64,000 nucleotides of DNA from Gordonia sp. ABSL11-1 (GTDB lineage Bacteria > Actinomycetota > Actinomycetes > Mycobacteriales > Mycobacteriaceae), in NCBI RefSeq assembly GCF_030315685.1, contig NZ_JASXSI010000020.1:27731-91730 (forward strand). Direction: 5' to 3'. This document shows positions 28,048 to 38,020 of this stretch, one piece after another; within the stretch, counting starts at the first letter, position 1; each line of letters opens with the position of its first letter. The position numbers and the translations under genes are program-made. The notes beneath the pieces are model-generated. The model was not told the origin of the DNA, made no database searches, and saw nothing but the letters and a program-made list of their open reading frames with translations.

Positions 28048-28713
28048 CTACTCCGACTCGTGATTGTCCGGGTAGGCGGTGACGGCGAGGAACCGGATCG
28101 GCAGCCGGACGAGATCGTGCGGGCCGTGGATGCCTTCGCCGTCGAGCAGCAGGCAGTCGCCGGGACGCAGTGTGTACTCGGCGTTTCCGTGCCCGTAGAC
28201 CATCACACCTTCGAGCATGTACAGCATCTCGGTGCCCGGATGTTGAAAGCGGGGAAACACCTCGCTGTCGTCGGTCAGGGTGACCAGCACCGGTTCCAAT
28301 CGTTTGTGTTGGCCACGCAGCCCGCCGAGCAGCTCGTAGTGATGGCCTACCCGAGTGCCTCGTCCGACGATCACCGCGCCCTTGCCGGACTCGGTGTAGA
28401 TGGCCTCGCGTTCGACGTCGGCGCCGCGGAACAAGGAGGTGACCGGGACGTCGAGACCGGCCGCGAGCCGTGCCAGAGTCGAGAGGCTGCACGAGGTCTG
28501 GGCGTTCTCGATCTTCGACAGCATCGCCTTGGAGATGCCGACCTTCGTCGCCATGTCGGCCACCGACATCCCGGCATTGCGTCGGAGCAGGCGCACCTGA
28601 TGAGCGATCGCGGCCTCGAGGTCGCCGCCCGTCGGGGCGTCACCCACGACCTCCCGCTGGACGGGTGCGGGGTCTCCGGTGTCGCGGACCGTCTTCGAAA
28701 CGTCGGCACTCAT
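28048..28713 (-). CDS. XRE-family regulator with C-terminal cupin domain
   Basis: 221 residues. The HTH lies at about 45-100 (GMSVADMATKVGISKAMLSK, IENAQTSCSLSTLARLAAGL), and a cupin sensor at about 140-215 (RFQHPGTEMLYMLEG, LRPGDCLLLDGEGIHGPH). This architecture usually senses a small metabolite and controls a neighbouring transporter. It is the last gene of a minus-strand run after the SdpI-like and symporter genes, 17 bp behind the symporter stop. A 14-bp inverted repeat, AACGA-ACTA-TCGTT, at the symporter stop may be its binding site. Confidence 0.88.
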   Translation of the reverse strand: MSADVSKTVRDTGDPAPVQREVVGDAPTGGDLEAAIAHQVRLLRRNAGMSVADMATKVGISKAMLSKIENAQTSCSLSTLARLAAGLDVPVTSLFRGADVEREAIYTESGKGAVIVGRGTRVGHHYELLGGLRGQHKRLEPVLVTLTDDSEVFPRFQHPGTEMLYMLEGVMVYGHGNAEYTLRPGDCLLLDGEGIHGPHDLVRLPIRFLAVTAYPDNHESE

Positions 28714-28724
28714 GGGCGTAGTCT

Positions 28725-28738
28725 AACGAACTATCGTT
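28725..28738. promoter_or_regulatory. Small inverted repeat before the cupin regulator gene
   Basis: AACGA-ACTA-TCGTT, 5-bp arms around a 4-nt centre, 12 bp upstream of the regulator ATG and overlapping the symporter stop codon. It could be an autoregulatory site for a promoter internal to the operon. Evidence is position and symmetry only. Confidence 0.35.
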
Positions 28739-29756
28739 TCCTCGCAGTGGACAAGCGGTCGACGTCGTCCGCGTCCCGTCCGTATCGGGTGGCCAGCCAC
28801 GAGCACAGGATCAGCTGGATCTGGTGGAAGATCATCAGCGGCAGGATGATCAGCCCGACCGTGGTGCCGGAGAACAGGACCGTGGCCATCGGCAACCCGG
28901 TGGCGAGACTCTTCTTGGTCCCACAGAACTGGATGGCGATGAGGTCGGCTCGTTCGAAGCCCAGACGCTGCGGCACCCACCGGGTGACGACCAGCATCAC
29001 GATGACAAGGATCAGGCAGATCACCATGACCGCGATCACTTCGTCGGCGTCGACGATCGACCAGATGCCGTCCCGGACTCCCTCACTGAACGCGACGTAG
29101 ACGACCAGGACGATCGATCCACGGTCGGCGAACTTGGTCGCCCGCGCATGGCGGCCGAAGAACCCACCCACCCACGGGCGGACGATCTGGCCGATGACGA
29201 ACGGCACGAGGATCTGTCCGACGATCCGGAGGACCGCCGACGTGTCGATGTGCACCCCGTCGTCGGTGCTCATGAGTGCGACCACCAGTACCGGTGTCAG
29301 GAACACCCCGATGATGTTCGACGCCGACGCGCTCACGATCGCACCGGGCACGTTGCCGCGCGCGATGGACGTGAACGCGATCGACGACTGGACCGTCGAC
29401 GGGACCAGACACAGGAACAACAGCCCGGCAGCGAGGTCGGCACCGACGATCGGTGTCACGATCGGGCGTATGGCCAGACCGATCACCGGGAACGCGACGA
29501 AGGTGAACGCGAGGATGGTCAGGTGCAGCCGCCAGTGCTTCAGACCGTCGAGCGCCTCACGCGGATGCAGCCGGGTGCCGTAGAGGAAGAACAGCAGGGC
29601 GATCGCCGCGACGACGGCCCAGTCGAGGATGTCGGCAGCCGACCCGCGGGCGGGCAGCAGCGCGGCGAGCGCGACCGCGGCCAGGATGGCGAGGATGAAG
29701 CCGTCGATAGGGGATCGGCGCAGCAGAGCACGCGCGACCGACAGCGGTGACGACAC
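28731..29756 (-). CDS. Bile acid:sodium symporter-like carrier (SBF-like, BASS superfamily)
   Basis: 341 residues, about 10 hydrophobic segments, with the family's two inverted halves. [18 protein letters not shown] in the first loop and [22 protein letters not shown] match the YfeH/PF13593 type. It probably couples Na+ to uptake or export of an organic anion; the substrate is unknown, and distant arsenite carriers (Acr3) share the fold. The GTG start at 29756 lies 6 bp after the SdpI-like stop. The cupin regulator follows 17 bp later, so the three genes form one operon. Confidence 0.85.
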   Translation of the reverse strand: MSSPLSVARALLRRSPIDGFILAILAAVALAALLPARGSAADILDWAVVAAIALLFFLYGTRLHPREALDGLKHWRLHLTILAFTFVAFPVIGLAIRPIVTPIVGADLAAGLLFLCLVPSTVQSSIAFTSIARGNVPGAIVSASASNIIGVFLTPVLVVALMSTDDGVHIDTSAVLRIVGQILVPFVIGQIVRPWVGGFFGRHARATKFADRGSIVLVVYVAFSEGVRDGIWSIVDADEVIAVMVICLILVIVMLVVTRWVPQRLGFERADLIAIQFCGTKKSLATGLPMATVLFSGTTVGLIILPLMIFHQIQLILCSWLATRYGRDADDVDRLSTARKR

Positions 29757-29762
29757 CGCGGG

Positions 29763-30257
29763 TCAGGCCTGGGCGGACTCGTTGGAGCAGACACCGCGCA
29801 GGCTGCAGGCACCGCAGCTGGAAGTGCCGCAATCATCCGCGGGCGACGACTCGTGCGCGACGTCGGTGGCCGATGTCTCGTGCGACGAACAGCAGGAACA
29901 TCCGTCGTCGTCGGCGGCGAGCACGGCCGCGGCGCGGACACCGTACGCACTGACGAGTCCGACCACGAACAGGGCCGCGATGAGGCCGACGACGGCGAAG
30001 ACGATCGCCCAGTAACCGCCGACACCGAGCGTCACCAGCCCGCTGAGCAGCAGGATCCCGGCCGCACCGAGCATGCCGGGGGCGGCGACGCGGTTGGCGA
30101 GATCGAAGGCTTCGCGCGAGCGCATCGTCTCGTCGGCGCGCACCCCGATCCAGCGATTGAACGGGAGGCGCCCGATCAGGCCGAGCACACCGACGACAGC
30201 CAACACCGCGGCGAGCGCGAAGACGAGAACGGCGGCGACGACAGGCAGGGCACTCAC
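29763..30257 (-). CDS. SdpI-like membrane protein with cysteine-rich C-terminal tail
   Basis: 164 residues. The first 115 match the SdpI/YhfL-type layout: a helix, the loop [20 protein letters not shown] (in SdpI-family proteins this motif precedes FxxANR), then two or three more helices. The last 45 residues are soluble and contain ten cysteines in GCSCCSSHE and [16 protein letters not shown], plus a histidine. That tail is not part of the family as usually seen and looks like a metal- or redox-binding module. The GTG start at 30257 opens the three-gene operon with the symporter and cupin regulator. Confidence 0.75.
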   Translation of the reverse strand: MSALPVVAAVLVFALAAVLAVVGVLGLIGRLPFNRWIGVRADETMRSREAFDLANRVAAPGMLGAAGILLLSGLVTLGVGGYWAIVFAVVGLIAALFVVGLVSAYGVRAAAVLAADDDGCSCCSSHETSATDVAHESSPADDCGTSSCGACSLRGVCSNESAQA

Positions 30258-30312
30258 GCCGACAAGGATACGACTCCCTGTGGTGTGCCGACCAATCTGC
30301 GCCCGCGTGCTC

Positions 30313-30361
30313 TTGGCTGGTCGAGTATGCGACGAGCGCAGCGAGGAGATGTATCGAGACC
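30313..30361. repeat. Intergenic repeat-like segment upstream of leuS
   Basis: TGGCTGGTCGAGTATGCGAC followed by GAGCGCAGCGAGGAG and GTATCGAGACC. It has the form of a short dispersed intergenic element common in related actinobacteria. A degenerate echo (GTATCGAGCCGCC, GGCCGTATCGAGATC) follows leuS near 33293-33323. No transposase or target duplication is visible. Confidence 0.4.
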
Positions 30362-30407
30362 ACTCCCCGTCGGCATCACCACTGAACGGACGATTTACGC
30401 TGGTCGG

Positions 30408-33284
30408 GTGACTTCAGCTGATTCCACTGTGCCTGCGTCCGCGCCCGGCCACCGGTACACCGCCGAGCTCGCCGGTGAGATCGAAGCTCGGTGGCAGCGG
30501 AACTGGGCGGACCAGCATGCCTACGAAGCGCCGAATCCGGTCGGCCCGCTCGCGGGCGATCTGAGTGCGTTCGGCGGCGCCTCCGCCGCCGACGACGCCA
30601 AGGTGTTCATCCAGGACATGTTCCCGTATCCGTCGGGATCGGGCCTGCATGTCGGGCATCCGCTCGGCTTCATCGCCAGCGACGTCTTCGCCCGGTATCA
30701 GCGGATGACCGGCCACAACGTGCTGCACACGATGGGCTTCGACGCCTTCGGACTTCCCGCCGAACAGTACGCGGTGCAGACCGGAACCCACCCCAGGACG
30801 ACGACCGAGGAGAACATCGAGCGCTACCTCGGACAGATCCGCCGGCTCGGCCTCGGCCACGATGAGCGTCGGCGGGTGGCGACGACCGACGTCGACTTCT
30901 ACCGCTGGACGCAGTGGATCTTCCTGCAGATCTACAACGCCTGGTACGACCCGGAGCACAAGCGCGCGCGACGGATCGCCGAACTGATCGACGAGTACGC
31001 CTCGGGTTCGAGATCGTTGGCCGATGACGGGGAGTTCGCCGGCCGCGAGTGGTCATCCTTGACGCAGGTCGAGCGCAACGAGGTGATCGACTCCCACCGC
31101 CTCGTCTATCTCAGCGACTCGCTGGTGAACTGGTGCCCAGGGCTCGGTACCGTGCTGGCCAACGAAGAGGTCACCGCCGACGGCCGCAGCGACCGCGGTA
31201 ACTTCCCGGTGTTCCGTAAGCACCTGCGCCAGTGGATGATGCGCATCACCGCCTACTCCGACCGCCTGCTGGACGACCTCGACCTGCTGGACTGGCCGGA
31301 CAAGGTCAAGACGATGCAGCGCAACTGGATCGGGCGATCGCGGGGTGCGCAGGTGTCGTTCGCCGTGGCCGGCGGCGTCATCGATGTCTTCACCACCCGA
31401 CCCGACACGCTGTTCGGCGCGACGTACATGGTGCTCGCACCCGAGCACGAGTTGGTCGACGTACTGTCGGCCGACACCTGGCCGGACGGCACCGACGACC
31501 GCTGGACCGGCGGTGCGTCGAACCCGGGGGAGGCGATCAAGGCCTACCGCGCGGGCATCGCCGCGAAGTCGGATCTCGAGCGCCAGGAGAACAGGGAGAA
31601 GACCGGTGTGTTCACCGGCAGCTTCGCCACCAACCCCGTCAACGGTGACCAGGTCCCCGTGTTCATCGCAGATTACGTGCTGATGGGTTACGGAACCGGC
31701 GCGATCATGGCGGTCCCGGGTCACGACTCCCGCGACTACGAGTTCGCCACCGTGTTCGGGCTACCGATCCGCGAGGTCATCGGCTCCGAGCAGGGAATCG
31801 AGACCGAGGCGTTCACCGGCGACGGACCGCTGGTCAACTCCGACTTCCTGAACGGGATGTCGGTCGACGATGCCAAGGCCGCGATCATCACCCGGCTCGA
31901 GGCCGACGGCGTCGGTACGGGCACGATTCAGTACAAGCTGCGCGACTGGCTGTTCGCCCGCCAGCGGTACTGGGGCGAGCCGTTCCCGATCGTCTACGAC
32001 GAGGACGGCAACGCCCACGGTCTGCCGGAATCGATGCTTCCCGTGGAACTCCCGGAAGTGGACGACTATGCCCCGGTCTCATTCGATCCCGACGACGCCG
32101 ACAGCGAGCCGTCGCCGCCGCTGGCGAAGGCCACCGAGTGGATGACCGTCGAGCTGGATCTGGGTGACGGCGTCAAGACCTACACCCGTGATGCCAACGT
32201 GATGCCGCAGTGGGCCGGCAGCTCCTGGTATCAGCTGCGCTACATCGATCCGACGAACGAGGACACCTTCTGCGCCAAGGAGAACGAGGCGTACTGGATG
32301 GGACCGCGGCCGCAGGAGCACGGCGCCGACGATCCGGGCGGACTCGATCTGTACATCGGCGGCGTCGAACACGCGGTGCTGCACCTGCTGTACTCGCGGT
32401 TCTGGCACAAGGTCCTGTTCGACCTGGGCTACGTGACGAGCCGTGAGCCGTATCGGAAGTTGTTCAACCAGGGCATGATCCAGGCGTACGCCTACACCGA
32501 CGCGCGGGGCGTCTACGTGCCGGCCGACGGCGTCGAAGAGCGCGACGGCGGATACTTCTACAACGGCGAACCCGTCACGCAGGAGTACGGGAAGATGGGC
32601 AAGTCGCTCAAGAATTCCGTTGCACCCGACGACATCTGCCGTGACTACGGGGCAGACACCTTGCGTGTGTACGAGATGTTCATGGGTCCGTTGGATCAGT
32701 CCCGTCCGTGGGCGACCAAGGATGTCGTCGGGTCACAGCGCTTCCTGCAGCGCATCTGGCGACTTGTCGTCGATGAGGAGTCCGGAGCGGTGCGACCCAC
32801 CGACGACGATCTCGACGACGACACAATGCGTCTGCTGCACAAGACGATCGCCGGTGTCCGCGAGGACTATGCGGAGTTGCGTGACAACACGGCGGTAGCG
32901 AAGCTCACTGTGCTGACCAACCACCTCACCAAGAACTTCGAGAAGTCGGGCGCACCCCGTGCCGCCGTCGAACCGCTGGTGGTCATGCTGGCGCCGCTCG
33001 CGCCGCACATCGCCGAGGAACTGTGGCACCGGCTGGGCGGCCAGTCACTGCTGGCGCGCGGCCCGTTCCCGGAGCCGGACCCTCTGTGGCTGGTCGAGGA
33101 CAGCGTCGAGATCCCGATCCAGGTCAAGGGCAAGGTCCGCAGCCGGATCACGGTGGCCGCCGACGCCGACGAGGCGACCATCCGGGCTGCGGCTCTGGCC
33201 GATCCGAAGATTGCGGCCCTGCTCGACGGCGAACCCCGCAAGGTGATCGTCGTGCCCGGCCGGATGGTCAACGTCGTCCCGTAA
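30408..33284 (+). CDS. leuS: Leucyl-tRNA synthetase
   Basis: 958 residues. The class I signature is [11 protein letters not shown] (HIGH type) near residue 85 and [12 protein letters not shown] (KMSKS type, with Gly as usual in actinobacteria) near residue 730. A full CP1 editing domain lies between them, with [19 protein letters not shown] marking the editing site. It charges tRNA-Leu and hydrolyses mischarged tRNA. GTG 30408 is chosen as start; an in-frame longer reading enters the intergenic repeat. Position after yqgE matches the mycobacterial order, with extra genes inserted between. Confidence 0.97.
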   Translation: MTSADSTVPASAPGHRYTAELAGEIEARWQRNWADQHAYEAPNPVGPLAGDLSAFGGASAADDAKVFIQDMFPYPSGSGLHVGHPLGFIASDVFARYQRMTGHNVLHTMGFDAFGLPAEQYAVQTGTHPRTTTEENIERYLGQIRRLGLGHDERRRVATTDVDFYRWTQWIFLQIYNAWYDPEHKRARRIAELIDEYASGSRSLADDGEFAGREWSSLTQVERNEVIDSHRLVYLSDSLVNWCPGLGTVLANEEVTADGRSDRGNFPVFRKHLRQWMMRITAYSDRLLDDLDLLDWPDKVKTMQRNWIGRSRGAQVSFAVAGGVIDVFTTRPDTLFGATYMVLAPEHELVDVLSADTWPDGTDDRWTGGASNPGEAIKAYRAGIAAKSDLERQENREKTGVFTGSFATNPVNGDQVPVFIADYVLMGYGTGAIMAVPGHDSRDYEFATVFGLPIREVIGSEQGIETEAFTGDGPLVNSDFLNGMSVDDAKAAIITRLEADGVGTGTIQYKLRDWLFARQRYWGEPFPIVYDEDGNAHGLPESMLPVELPEVDDYAPVSFDPDDADSEPSPPLAKATEWMTVELDLGDGVKTYTRDANVMPQWAGSSWYQLRYIDPTNEDTFCAKENEAYWMGPRPQEHGADDPGGLDLYIGGVEHAVLHLLYSRFWHKVLFDLGYVTSREPYRKLFNQGMIQAYAYTDARGVYVPADGVEERDGGYFYNGEPVTQEYGKMGKSLKNSVAPDDICRDYGADTLRVYEMFMGPLDQSRPWATKDVVGSQRFLQRIWRLVVDEESGAVRPTDDDLDDDTMRLLHKTIAGVREDYAELRDNTAVAKLTVLTNHLTKNFEKSGAPRAAVEPLVVMLAPLAPHIAEELWHRLGGQSLLARGPFPEPDPLWLVEDSVEIPIQVKGKVRSRITVAADADEATIRAAALADPKIAALLDGEPRKVIVVPGRMVNVVP

Positions 33285-33327
33285 GGAATCCGGTATCGAG
33301 CCGCCAGGCGAGGGGCCGTATCGAGAT

Positions 33328-33660
33328 CTACTTCGGCGGCAGCTTGCGCGCGTAGTCGGATCCGATCGTGACCCAGCGCTGCAGCTGGCGCTCGGTCTTG
33401 ATGCCGTCGTCGGAGACACGCAACCAGCCTCGGGTCTCGCGTCCGGACATGACCATGGGTGCGGTGTGGTCGAACTCGAGGAGGACCTCGGTCTGGTCGG
33501 GTGGCACCCGCACCATCAATCCACCCTGGCCACTGGCAGCGATCGCCATGTTCCCGTTGATGAGGAACGCGAGTCCCCCGAACATCGACCGCTCGTCGAC
33601 CCCGCACTCGGCTACCAGCATCCCGCGTATCCGGTAGGCGAGGTCGTCGTCGTAAGTCAC
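33328..33660 (-). CDS. TfoX N-terminal domain protein
   Basis: 110 residues, the size of stand-alone TfoX_N proteins. MFGGLAFLINGNMAIAASGQGGLMVRVP is the family core (about 26-53), and RGWLRVSDDGI follows. These small proteins have no established function in actinobacteria; the competence role of TfoX belongs to the two-domain gammaproteobacterial protein. Monocistronic, convergent with leuS and divergent from the acyl-CoA dehydrogenase gene. Confidence 0.88.
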   Translation of the reverse strand: MTYDDDLAYRIRGMLVAECGVDERSMFGGLAFLINGNMAIAASGQGGLMVRVPPDQTEVLLEFDHTAPMVMSGRETRGWLRVSDDGIKTERQLQRWVTIGSDYARKLPPK

Positions 33661-33740
33661 GGGTTCGAGAGTATGTCTTCAACGGGGGTTGGAAAAGTAT
33701 TAGCTCCGGTCCTGTGGAGAACTCATGGTTGGAAATGAAC

Positions 33741-33754
33741 TTACTCATGAGTAA
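33741..33754. promoter_or_regulatory. 14-bp perfect palindrome upstream of the acyl-CoA dehydrogenase gene
   Basis: TTACTCATGAGTAA is fully symmetric and ends 9 bp before the fadE-type start codon at 33764. Position and symmetry fit a TetR-type repressor of fatty-acid or envelope-stress genes. A second half-like ACTCATG occurs at 33721. The cognate regulator is not in the window. Confidence 0.65.
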
Positions 33755-33763
33755 GATGTGCAC

Positions 33764-34960
33764 ATGGCGATCAACCTGGAGCTCCCCTCGAAGTTCGATT
33801 CGACGGTCGAGCGCACCCACATGGCGGCCGAGCACATCTTCCGCCCCATCTCACGCAGATACGACCAGGCTGAACACGAGTACCCGACCGAGCTCGATGA
33901 GCTGGGCAAACTCGCGCAGCAGTCGCGCAAGCAAGAGAAGCGGGCCGACGGCGAGAAAAAGGCGCCGAGCGCCGACGAGTCGGTGAACGGCGCCAACATG
34001 CGCGCCCTCATCTCGGCGCGGGAGATGAGCTGGGGCGACGTCGGCCTGTTGCTGTCGATCCCGTACCAGGGGCTGGGCAACGCCGCAATCGCCGCGGTGG
34101 CCACCGAGGAGCAACTCGAGCGGTTCTCCGGTGTCTGGGCGGCGATGGCCATCACCGAGCCCAGCTTCGGTTCGGATTCGGCAGCGGTGTCGACGACGGC
34201 CACCCGTGACGGTGACGACTACGTGATCAACGGCGAGAAGATCTTCGTGACCGCTGGATCCCGGGCTGACCACGTGGTGGTCTGGGCCACTGTCGACCGC
34301 AGTGCGGGTCGTGCCGCCATCAAGAGCTTCGTCGTGCCGATGACCACCGACGGCGTCACGGTCGCGCGGCTCGAGCACAAACTCGGCATCAAGGCGTCAG
34401 ACACCGCGGTCGTCCGCTTCGAGAACGCCCGCGTACCAGCCGACAACCTGCTCGGCTCACCCGAGGTAGACACCAAGAAGGCCTTCGCCGGGGTCATGCA
34501 GACCTTTGACAACACGCGTCCGGTCGTCGCCGCGATGGCCATCGGACTCGGTCGTGCCTCGCTCGAGGAACTGCGACGAATTCTCGAAGAGGCCGGACAT
34601 CCGGTCGACTACGACAAGCCGGCCGCTGCCCAGCACGCCTCGGTCTGCGAGTTCATTCGTCTCGAATCCGATTGGGAGGCATCGTGGTTGCACACGGTGC
34701 GCGCGGCGTGGATGGCGGACAACTCCGAGCCGAACTCGGCCGAGGCGTCGATGTCGAAGGCCAAGGCCGGCCGGACCGTCACCGACATCACCAACAAGGC
34801 CGTCGAAGTCGGTGCGACAGCAGGCTTCTCGGAGTCGATGCTGCTCGAGAAGTGGGCCCGCGACTCGAAGATCCTCGACATCTTCGAGGGCACGCAGCAG
34901 ATCCAGCAATTGATCATCGCGCGCCGTGTGCTCGGGAAGTCGAGCGCGGATCTGAAATAG
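33764..34960 (+). CDS. Acyl-CoA dehydrogenase (FadE23-like)
   Basis: 398 residues. FAD/substrate motifs: AAMAITEPSFGSDSAAVSTT in the middle domain and ARDSKILDIFEGTQQIQQL at the C-terminus. The opening MAINLELPSKF closely resembles mycobacterial FadE23. No catalytic glutamate can be assigned by eye, and some FadE23/24-type subunits act as heterodimers, so activity alone is uncertain. No partner fadE gene is adjacent. ATG 33764 is preferred over GTG 33758. Likely controlled through the palindrome just upstream. Confidence 0.85.
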   Translation: MAINLELPSKFDSTVERTHMAAEHIFRPISRRYDQAEHEYPTELDELGKLAQQSRKQEKRADGEKKAPSADESVNGANMRALISAREMSWGDVGLLLSIPYQGLGNAAIAAVATEEQLERFSGVWAAMAITEPSFGSDSAAVSTTATRDGDDYVINGEKIFVTAGSRADHVVVWATVDRSAGRAAIKSFVVPMTTDGVTVARLEHKLGIKASDTAVVRFENARVPADNLLGSPEVDTKKAFAGVMQTFDNTRPVVAAMAIGLGRASLEELRRILEEAGHPVDYDKPAAAQHASVCEFIRLESDWEASWLHTVRAAWMADNSEPNSAEASMSKAKAGRTVTDITNKAVEVGATAGFSESMLLEKWARDSKILDIFEGTQQIQQLIIARRVLGKSSADLK

Positions 34961-35009
34961 CACGATCGCGTCCGCCGCCGAACCCGACGGCTTACGATCA
35001 ATCGGAACG

Positions 35010-35417
35010 GTGCACACCGGCCACGCAGCCACCCGGCCCCTGGGCAGTCTGGACGGCGGATCCTCGGCACCGGGTGGTCCGGGTGGCGCTGTCACCGATA
35101 CCTACGCGACGTTGCGCTTCGAATTTCCCGGCGACGTGCCGACGGCGCGAACCTTTCGCGTCCAGGTCGTGCCGACCGGAGATGTGTGTGTCAGCCATCA
35201 GAACACCCTCGACTGTCAACAGACGGTCCCGGCAAACGCTGCGGGAGTGACCCGCCAGGACACCCTGGCCTACTTGCGAGATGCCAACCGTTCAACACGT
35301 GTGCGTGGACACCCAGTGTGGGTACCTGGCGGCTCACCCTCGCCACACCCGGAGGGTGAGACCGACCTGGCGATCACCACGCGGTCCGGGACGACTGTCG
35401 GCGTCACAGTGAAGTAG
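35010..35417 (+). CDS. Hypothetical protein, possible fragment
   Basis: 135 residues in a frame with normal codon use; the segment LRFEFPGDVPTARTFRVQVV and two cysteines (DVCVSHQNTLDC) look protein-like. It has no signal peptide, recognised domain or clear ribosome binding site, and follows the acyl-CoA dehydrogenase by 49 bp. It may be a real small protein or the 3' part of a lost gene. The rest of the 470-bp gap before the RDD gene shows nothing else. Confidence 0.4.
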   Translation: MHTGHAATRPLGSLDGGSSAPGGPGGAVTDTYATLRFEFPGDVPTARTFRVQVVPTGDVCVSHQNTLDCQQTVPANAAGVTRQDTLAYLRDANRSTRVRGHPVWVPGGSPSPHPEGETDLAITTRSGTTVGVTVK

Positions 35418-35431
35418 GACGCCGCTCGACC

Positions 35432-36277
35432 TCACCCCAACAACCTCCGCCGCAACCGCTCATCCCGGTGGAGCCGCTCGGTGTCGCGTCGTCGGCGCTC
35501 GGCCATGATCGCGATGAGCACCAACTCATCCGGCGCCCCTGCGGGCGGGGCGGGTGCGACATAGGGTGCCGCGTCACGGAGAAGCCTCTGGCTCAACAGC
35601 ATCCGGGCTTGCGGCTTCATGTCGGCGCGCCGGGCGAGGAACTGCCGGACCATGATCGCGAGCTGATCGGGCAGCGGTGCCACGTCCGCGGTCTGCGCCC
35701 ACGTCGACAGCTCGGGCGGCATGGGGATCGGGTCGGGAACCGACAGGCGATGGCGGTCACGGATAACATAGGTGCCCGCGAGGAGATCCCCGAACCGTTG
35801 TCCCTTGCGGGTGCAGACCGCGGCCAACAGCGCCGGTATCCCCGCGCAGCCGTAGATCTCGATGACCCCGAGCAGGGCACGGGTCAGCGCGTGCCGGAGG
35901 CCGATGGGACCGGCGTCGTCGCGGACCGTGCGGAGACCGATCGCCCAATGGCCGACGGTCTTGCCGCGGGTCACCGTCTCCATCACCGTCGGCACGACGA
36001 CGAGCGCGGTGACCATGGACAGGGTGAATGACGCGACGAGGAGTGCGAAGTCGGTGTCGCCGACGACCTTCAGACTCAGCCACTGGAGCGCGTACCACGC
36101 GGCGAACCCGAGGACGAGGTCGATGAGGCCGGAGACCATCCGGAGGCCGATGCCCGCCGGGGGGAGGTCGAGCGCCACGGCCTCGCCGGAGACGAGATCG
36201 TCGCGGCCCACGCCCACGGTCCCGCTGACACCCGCGGGTGCCATCGCCGGCGGCAGCGGTCCGTACATGGTGGCCAA
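35432..36277 (-). CDS. RDD-family membrane protein
   Basis: 281 residues. The RDD domain occupies about 25-165, with GIGLRMVSGLIDLVLGF at its first helix and GKTVGHWAIGLRTVRDD in the last, then a cytoplasmic tail with many Arg residues. Some RDD proteins are Na+(K+)/H+ antiporters; most are unassigned. It is divergent from the SpoIIM-family gene, as Rv3695/Rv3694c are paired in M. tuberculosis, and so belongs functionally with the DUF58-MoxR cluster downstream. ATG 36268 is an alternative start. Confidence 0.88.
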   Translation of the reverse strand: MATMYGPLPPAMAPAGVSGTVGVGRDDLVSGEAVALDLPPAGIGLRMVSGLIDLVLGFAAWYALQWLSLKVVGDTDFALLVASFTLSMVTALVVVPTVMETVTRGKTVGHWAIGLRTVRDDAGPIGLRHALTRALLGVIEIYGCAGIPALLAAVCTRKGQRFGDLLAGTYVIRDRHRLSVPDPIPMPPELSTWAQTADVAPLPDQLAIMVRQFLARRADMKPQARMLLSQRLLRDAAPYVAPAPPAGAPDELVLIAIMAERRRRDTERLHRDERLRRRLLG

Positions 36278-36369
36278 GGGTATCCCGGCCGTGGCCGCGC
36301 AGGTGTCCGGGCTGCACCGGATGAATGACGGGAAACCGCAATCCGGTCACGTCCGGATACCCTGAGTCC

Positions 36370-37365
36370 GTGGATCTCGACGCCTACGTGGCCGCGCATC
36401 GCGCGACGTGGGAGCGGCTCGACCGCCTCTCCCGGCAGCGCATGCTGTCCGGCGCCGAAGCCGACGAGATCCTGGACTCCTATCAGCGTGTGGCGACCCA
36501 TCTCTCGGTGATCCGGTCGTCGGCTCCGGATGCATCGCTGGTCGCCTACCTCTCGGCGCTGCTGGCCCGTGCCCGCTCGCGGGCCGCCGGAACCCGCGCG
36601 GGGACGTGGTCCGACGTCGGACGATTCTTTGCCCGCTCGTTTCCTGCCGCGCTCTATCGGATGCGGTGGTGGTGGTTGTCGGTCATGGCGGCGTCGTTCG
36701 CCGCCGCCGTGGTGATGGCATGGTGGCTGATCGAGCATCCCCGGATCGAGAACTCGCTGATGTCGCAGGCGCAGATCGAACAGTTGGTGCAGACCGACTT
36801 CGAGAGCTACTACACCGAATACGCCGCGACGTCGTTCGCGGCCCGGGTGTGGACCAACAACTTCTGGCTCGCCGCACTGTGTATCGGTTTCGGGGTGTTC
36901 TGCCTGCCGGTGATCTACATGCTGTACCAGAACATGCTCAACCTGGCGATCATCGGTTCGATCATGATCCGGCACGGCCGCGGCGATCTCTTCTTCGGAC
37001 TCATCACGCCGCACGGACTGTTGGAGATGACATGTCTGTTCGTCGCCGCCGGGGTGGGACTGCGGCTGTTCTGGGCGTGGGTCGCCCCGGGCGCGCGGAC
37101 GCGAGTGCAGGCTCTGGGCGAGGAGGGGCGCGCCGCGATCGGTGTCGCCCTCGGGCTCGTCGTGCTGCTGTTGATCTGTGGGCTCATCGAGGCGTTCGTG
37201 ACACCATCCGGTCTGCCGACGTGGATGCGGATCGCCATCGGCGTGATCGCGTGGCTCGGATTTCTCGCCTATGTGTTCACGCTCGGGCGGTGGGCACACA
37301 ACGCCGGCGAGGCCGGCGACCTCAGCGAGGCCGAGCGCGGGGCGGCGGTTCCGACGGTGGGTTGA
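36370..37365 (+). CDS. Stage II sporulation protein M (SpoIIM) family membrane protein
   Basis: 331 residues. A soluble N-terminal helical part of about 95 residues precedes about six membrane segments, with the conserved FGLITPHGLLEM motif of the family near residue 220. In non-sporulating actinobacteria it accompanies RDD, MoxR and DUF58 proteins in an uncharacterised envelope system. GTG 36370 is taken as start; it places the first residues at VDLDAYVAAHRATWERLD, typical for the family. Confidence 0.9.
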   Translation: MDLDAYVAAHRATWERLDRLSRQRMLSGAEADEILDSYQRVATHLSVIRSSAPDASLVAYLSALLARARSRAAGTRAGTWSDVGRFFARSFPAALYRMRWWWLSVMAASFAAAVVMAWWLIEHPRIENSLMSQAQIEQLVQTDFESYYTEYAATSFAARVWTNNFWLAALCIGFGVFCLPVIYMLYQNMLNLAIIGSIMIRHGRGDLFFGLITPHGLLEMTCLFVAAGVGLRLFWAWVAPGARTRVQALGEEGRAAIGVALGLVVLLLICGLIEAFVTPSGLPTWMRIAIGVIAWLGFLAYVFTLGRWAHNAGEAGDLSEAERGAAVPTVG

Positions 37366-37396
37366 GGTGCCCGACGCCCGTATCGGTTGCGCCCCG

Positions 37397-37963
37397 TCAG
37401 CCCCGCTTCACCTCGTACCGCAGCAGGACGATACCGCCCGGGAAGGTGCGGTTCTCCACGAGCTGCAGCGAGAGCCACGACGGCAGGCTGGGGAAGAACG
37501 GAAGGCCACCGCCGACGACGGTCGGGGCGACCACGAGTCGGAACTCGTCCACGAGGCCCGCCTGCACGATCGGCGTCGCCAGTGTCGCACCGGCCACCTC
37601 CATCTGGCCGTCGGTCTCGGCCTTCAGCTTCCTCACCACCTCGACCGGATCGCCTCGCTCGAGGCGTGAGTTCCAGTCGACCGACTCGAGGGTCTGCGAG
37701 AACACGACCTTGGGCATGTCGCGCCAGACCTGCGCGAAGTCGGTGATGATCGGTCCGGCGTCCGGGTCCTGGTCGGCGGTCGGCCAGTACGTGGACATGA
37801 GTTCGTACAGTCGTCGCCCGTACAGCGACAGCACGGTCTCCCGCTCGAAGTCGTTCCAGTACTGGTGGAGTTCCTCGCTCGGATCCGACCAGTCGATGTT
37901 GCCCTGTGCGTCGGCGATGTAGCCGTCCAGCGAGACGTTGAAACCGTAGATGAGTGTGCCCAT
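37397..37963 (-). CDS. Dihydrofolate reductase family protein (RibD C-terminal domain type)
   Basis: 188 residues. TLIYGFNVSLDGYIADAQGN at the N-terminus and GGGLPFFPSLPSWLSLQLVE near the C-terminus are RibD_C/DHFR-like signatures; GATLATPIVQAGLVDEFRL is the NADPH-site helix. Such proteins are NADPH-dependent reductases of unknown substrate. ATG 37963 starts the conserved segment. It sits inside the otherwise conserved RDD/SpoIIM to DUF58 cluster, so it is a local insertion. Confidence 0.88.
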   Translation of the reverse strand: MGTLIYGFNVSLDGYIADAQGNIDWSDPSEELHQYWNDFERETVLSLYGRRLYELMSTYWPTADQDPDAGPIITDFAQVWRDMPKVVFSQTLESVDWNSRLERGDPVEVVRKLKAETDGQMEVAGATLATPIVQAGLVDEFRLVVAPTVVGGGLPFFPSLPSWLSLQLVENRTFPGGIVLLRYEVKRG

Positions 37964-38020
37964 GATGGTCAGACTGCACGGGACGGCGGAACTCATCGCG
38001 GGATTCAGCCGAACCCGTAG

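Noticed and set aside
29853..30407. Upstream extension of leuS through the intergenic repeat
   Set aside because: The extension is antisense to the SdpI-like gene and crosses a repeat; GTG 30408 gives the normal LeuRS N-terminus.
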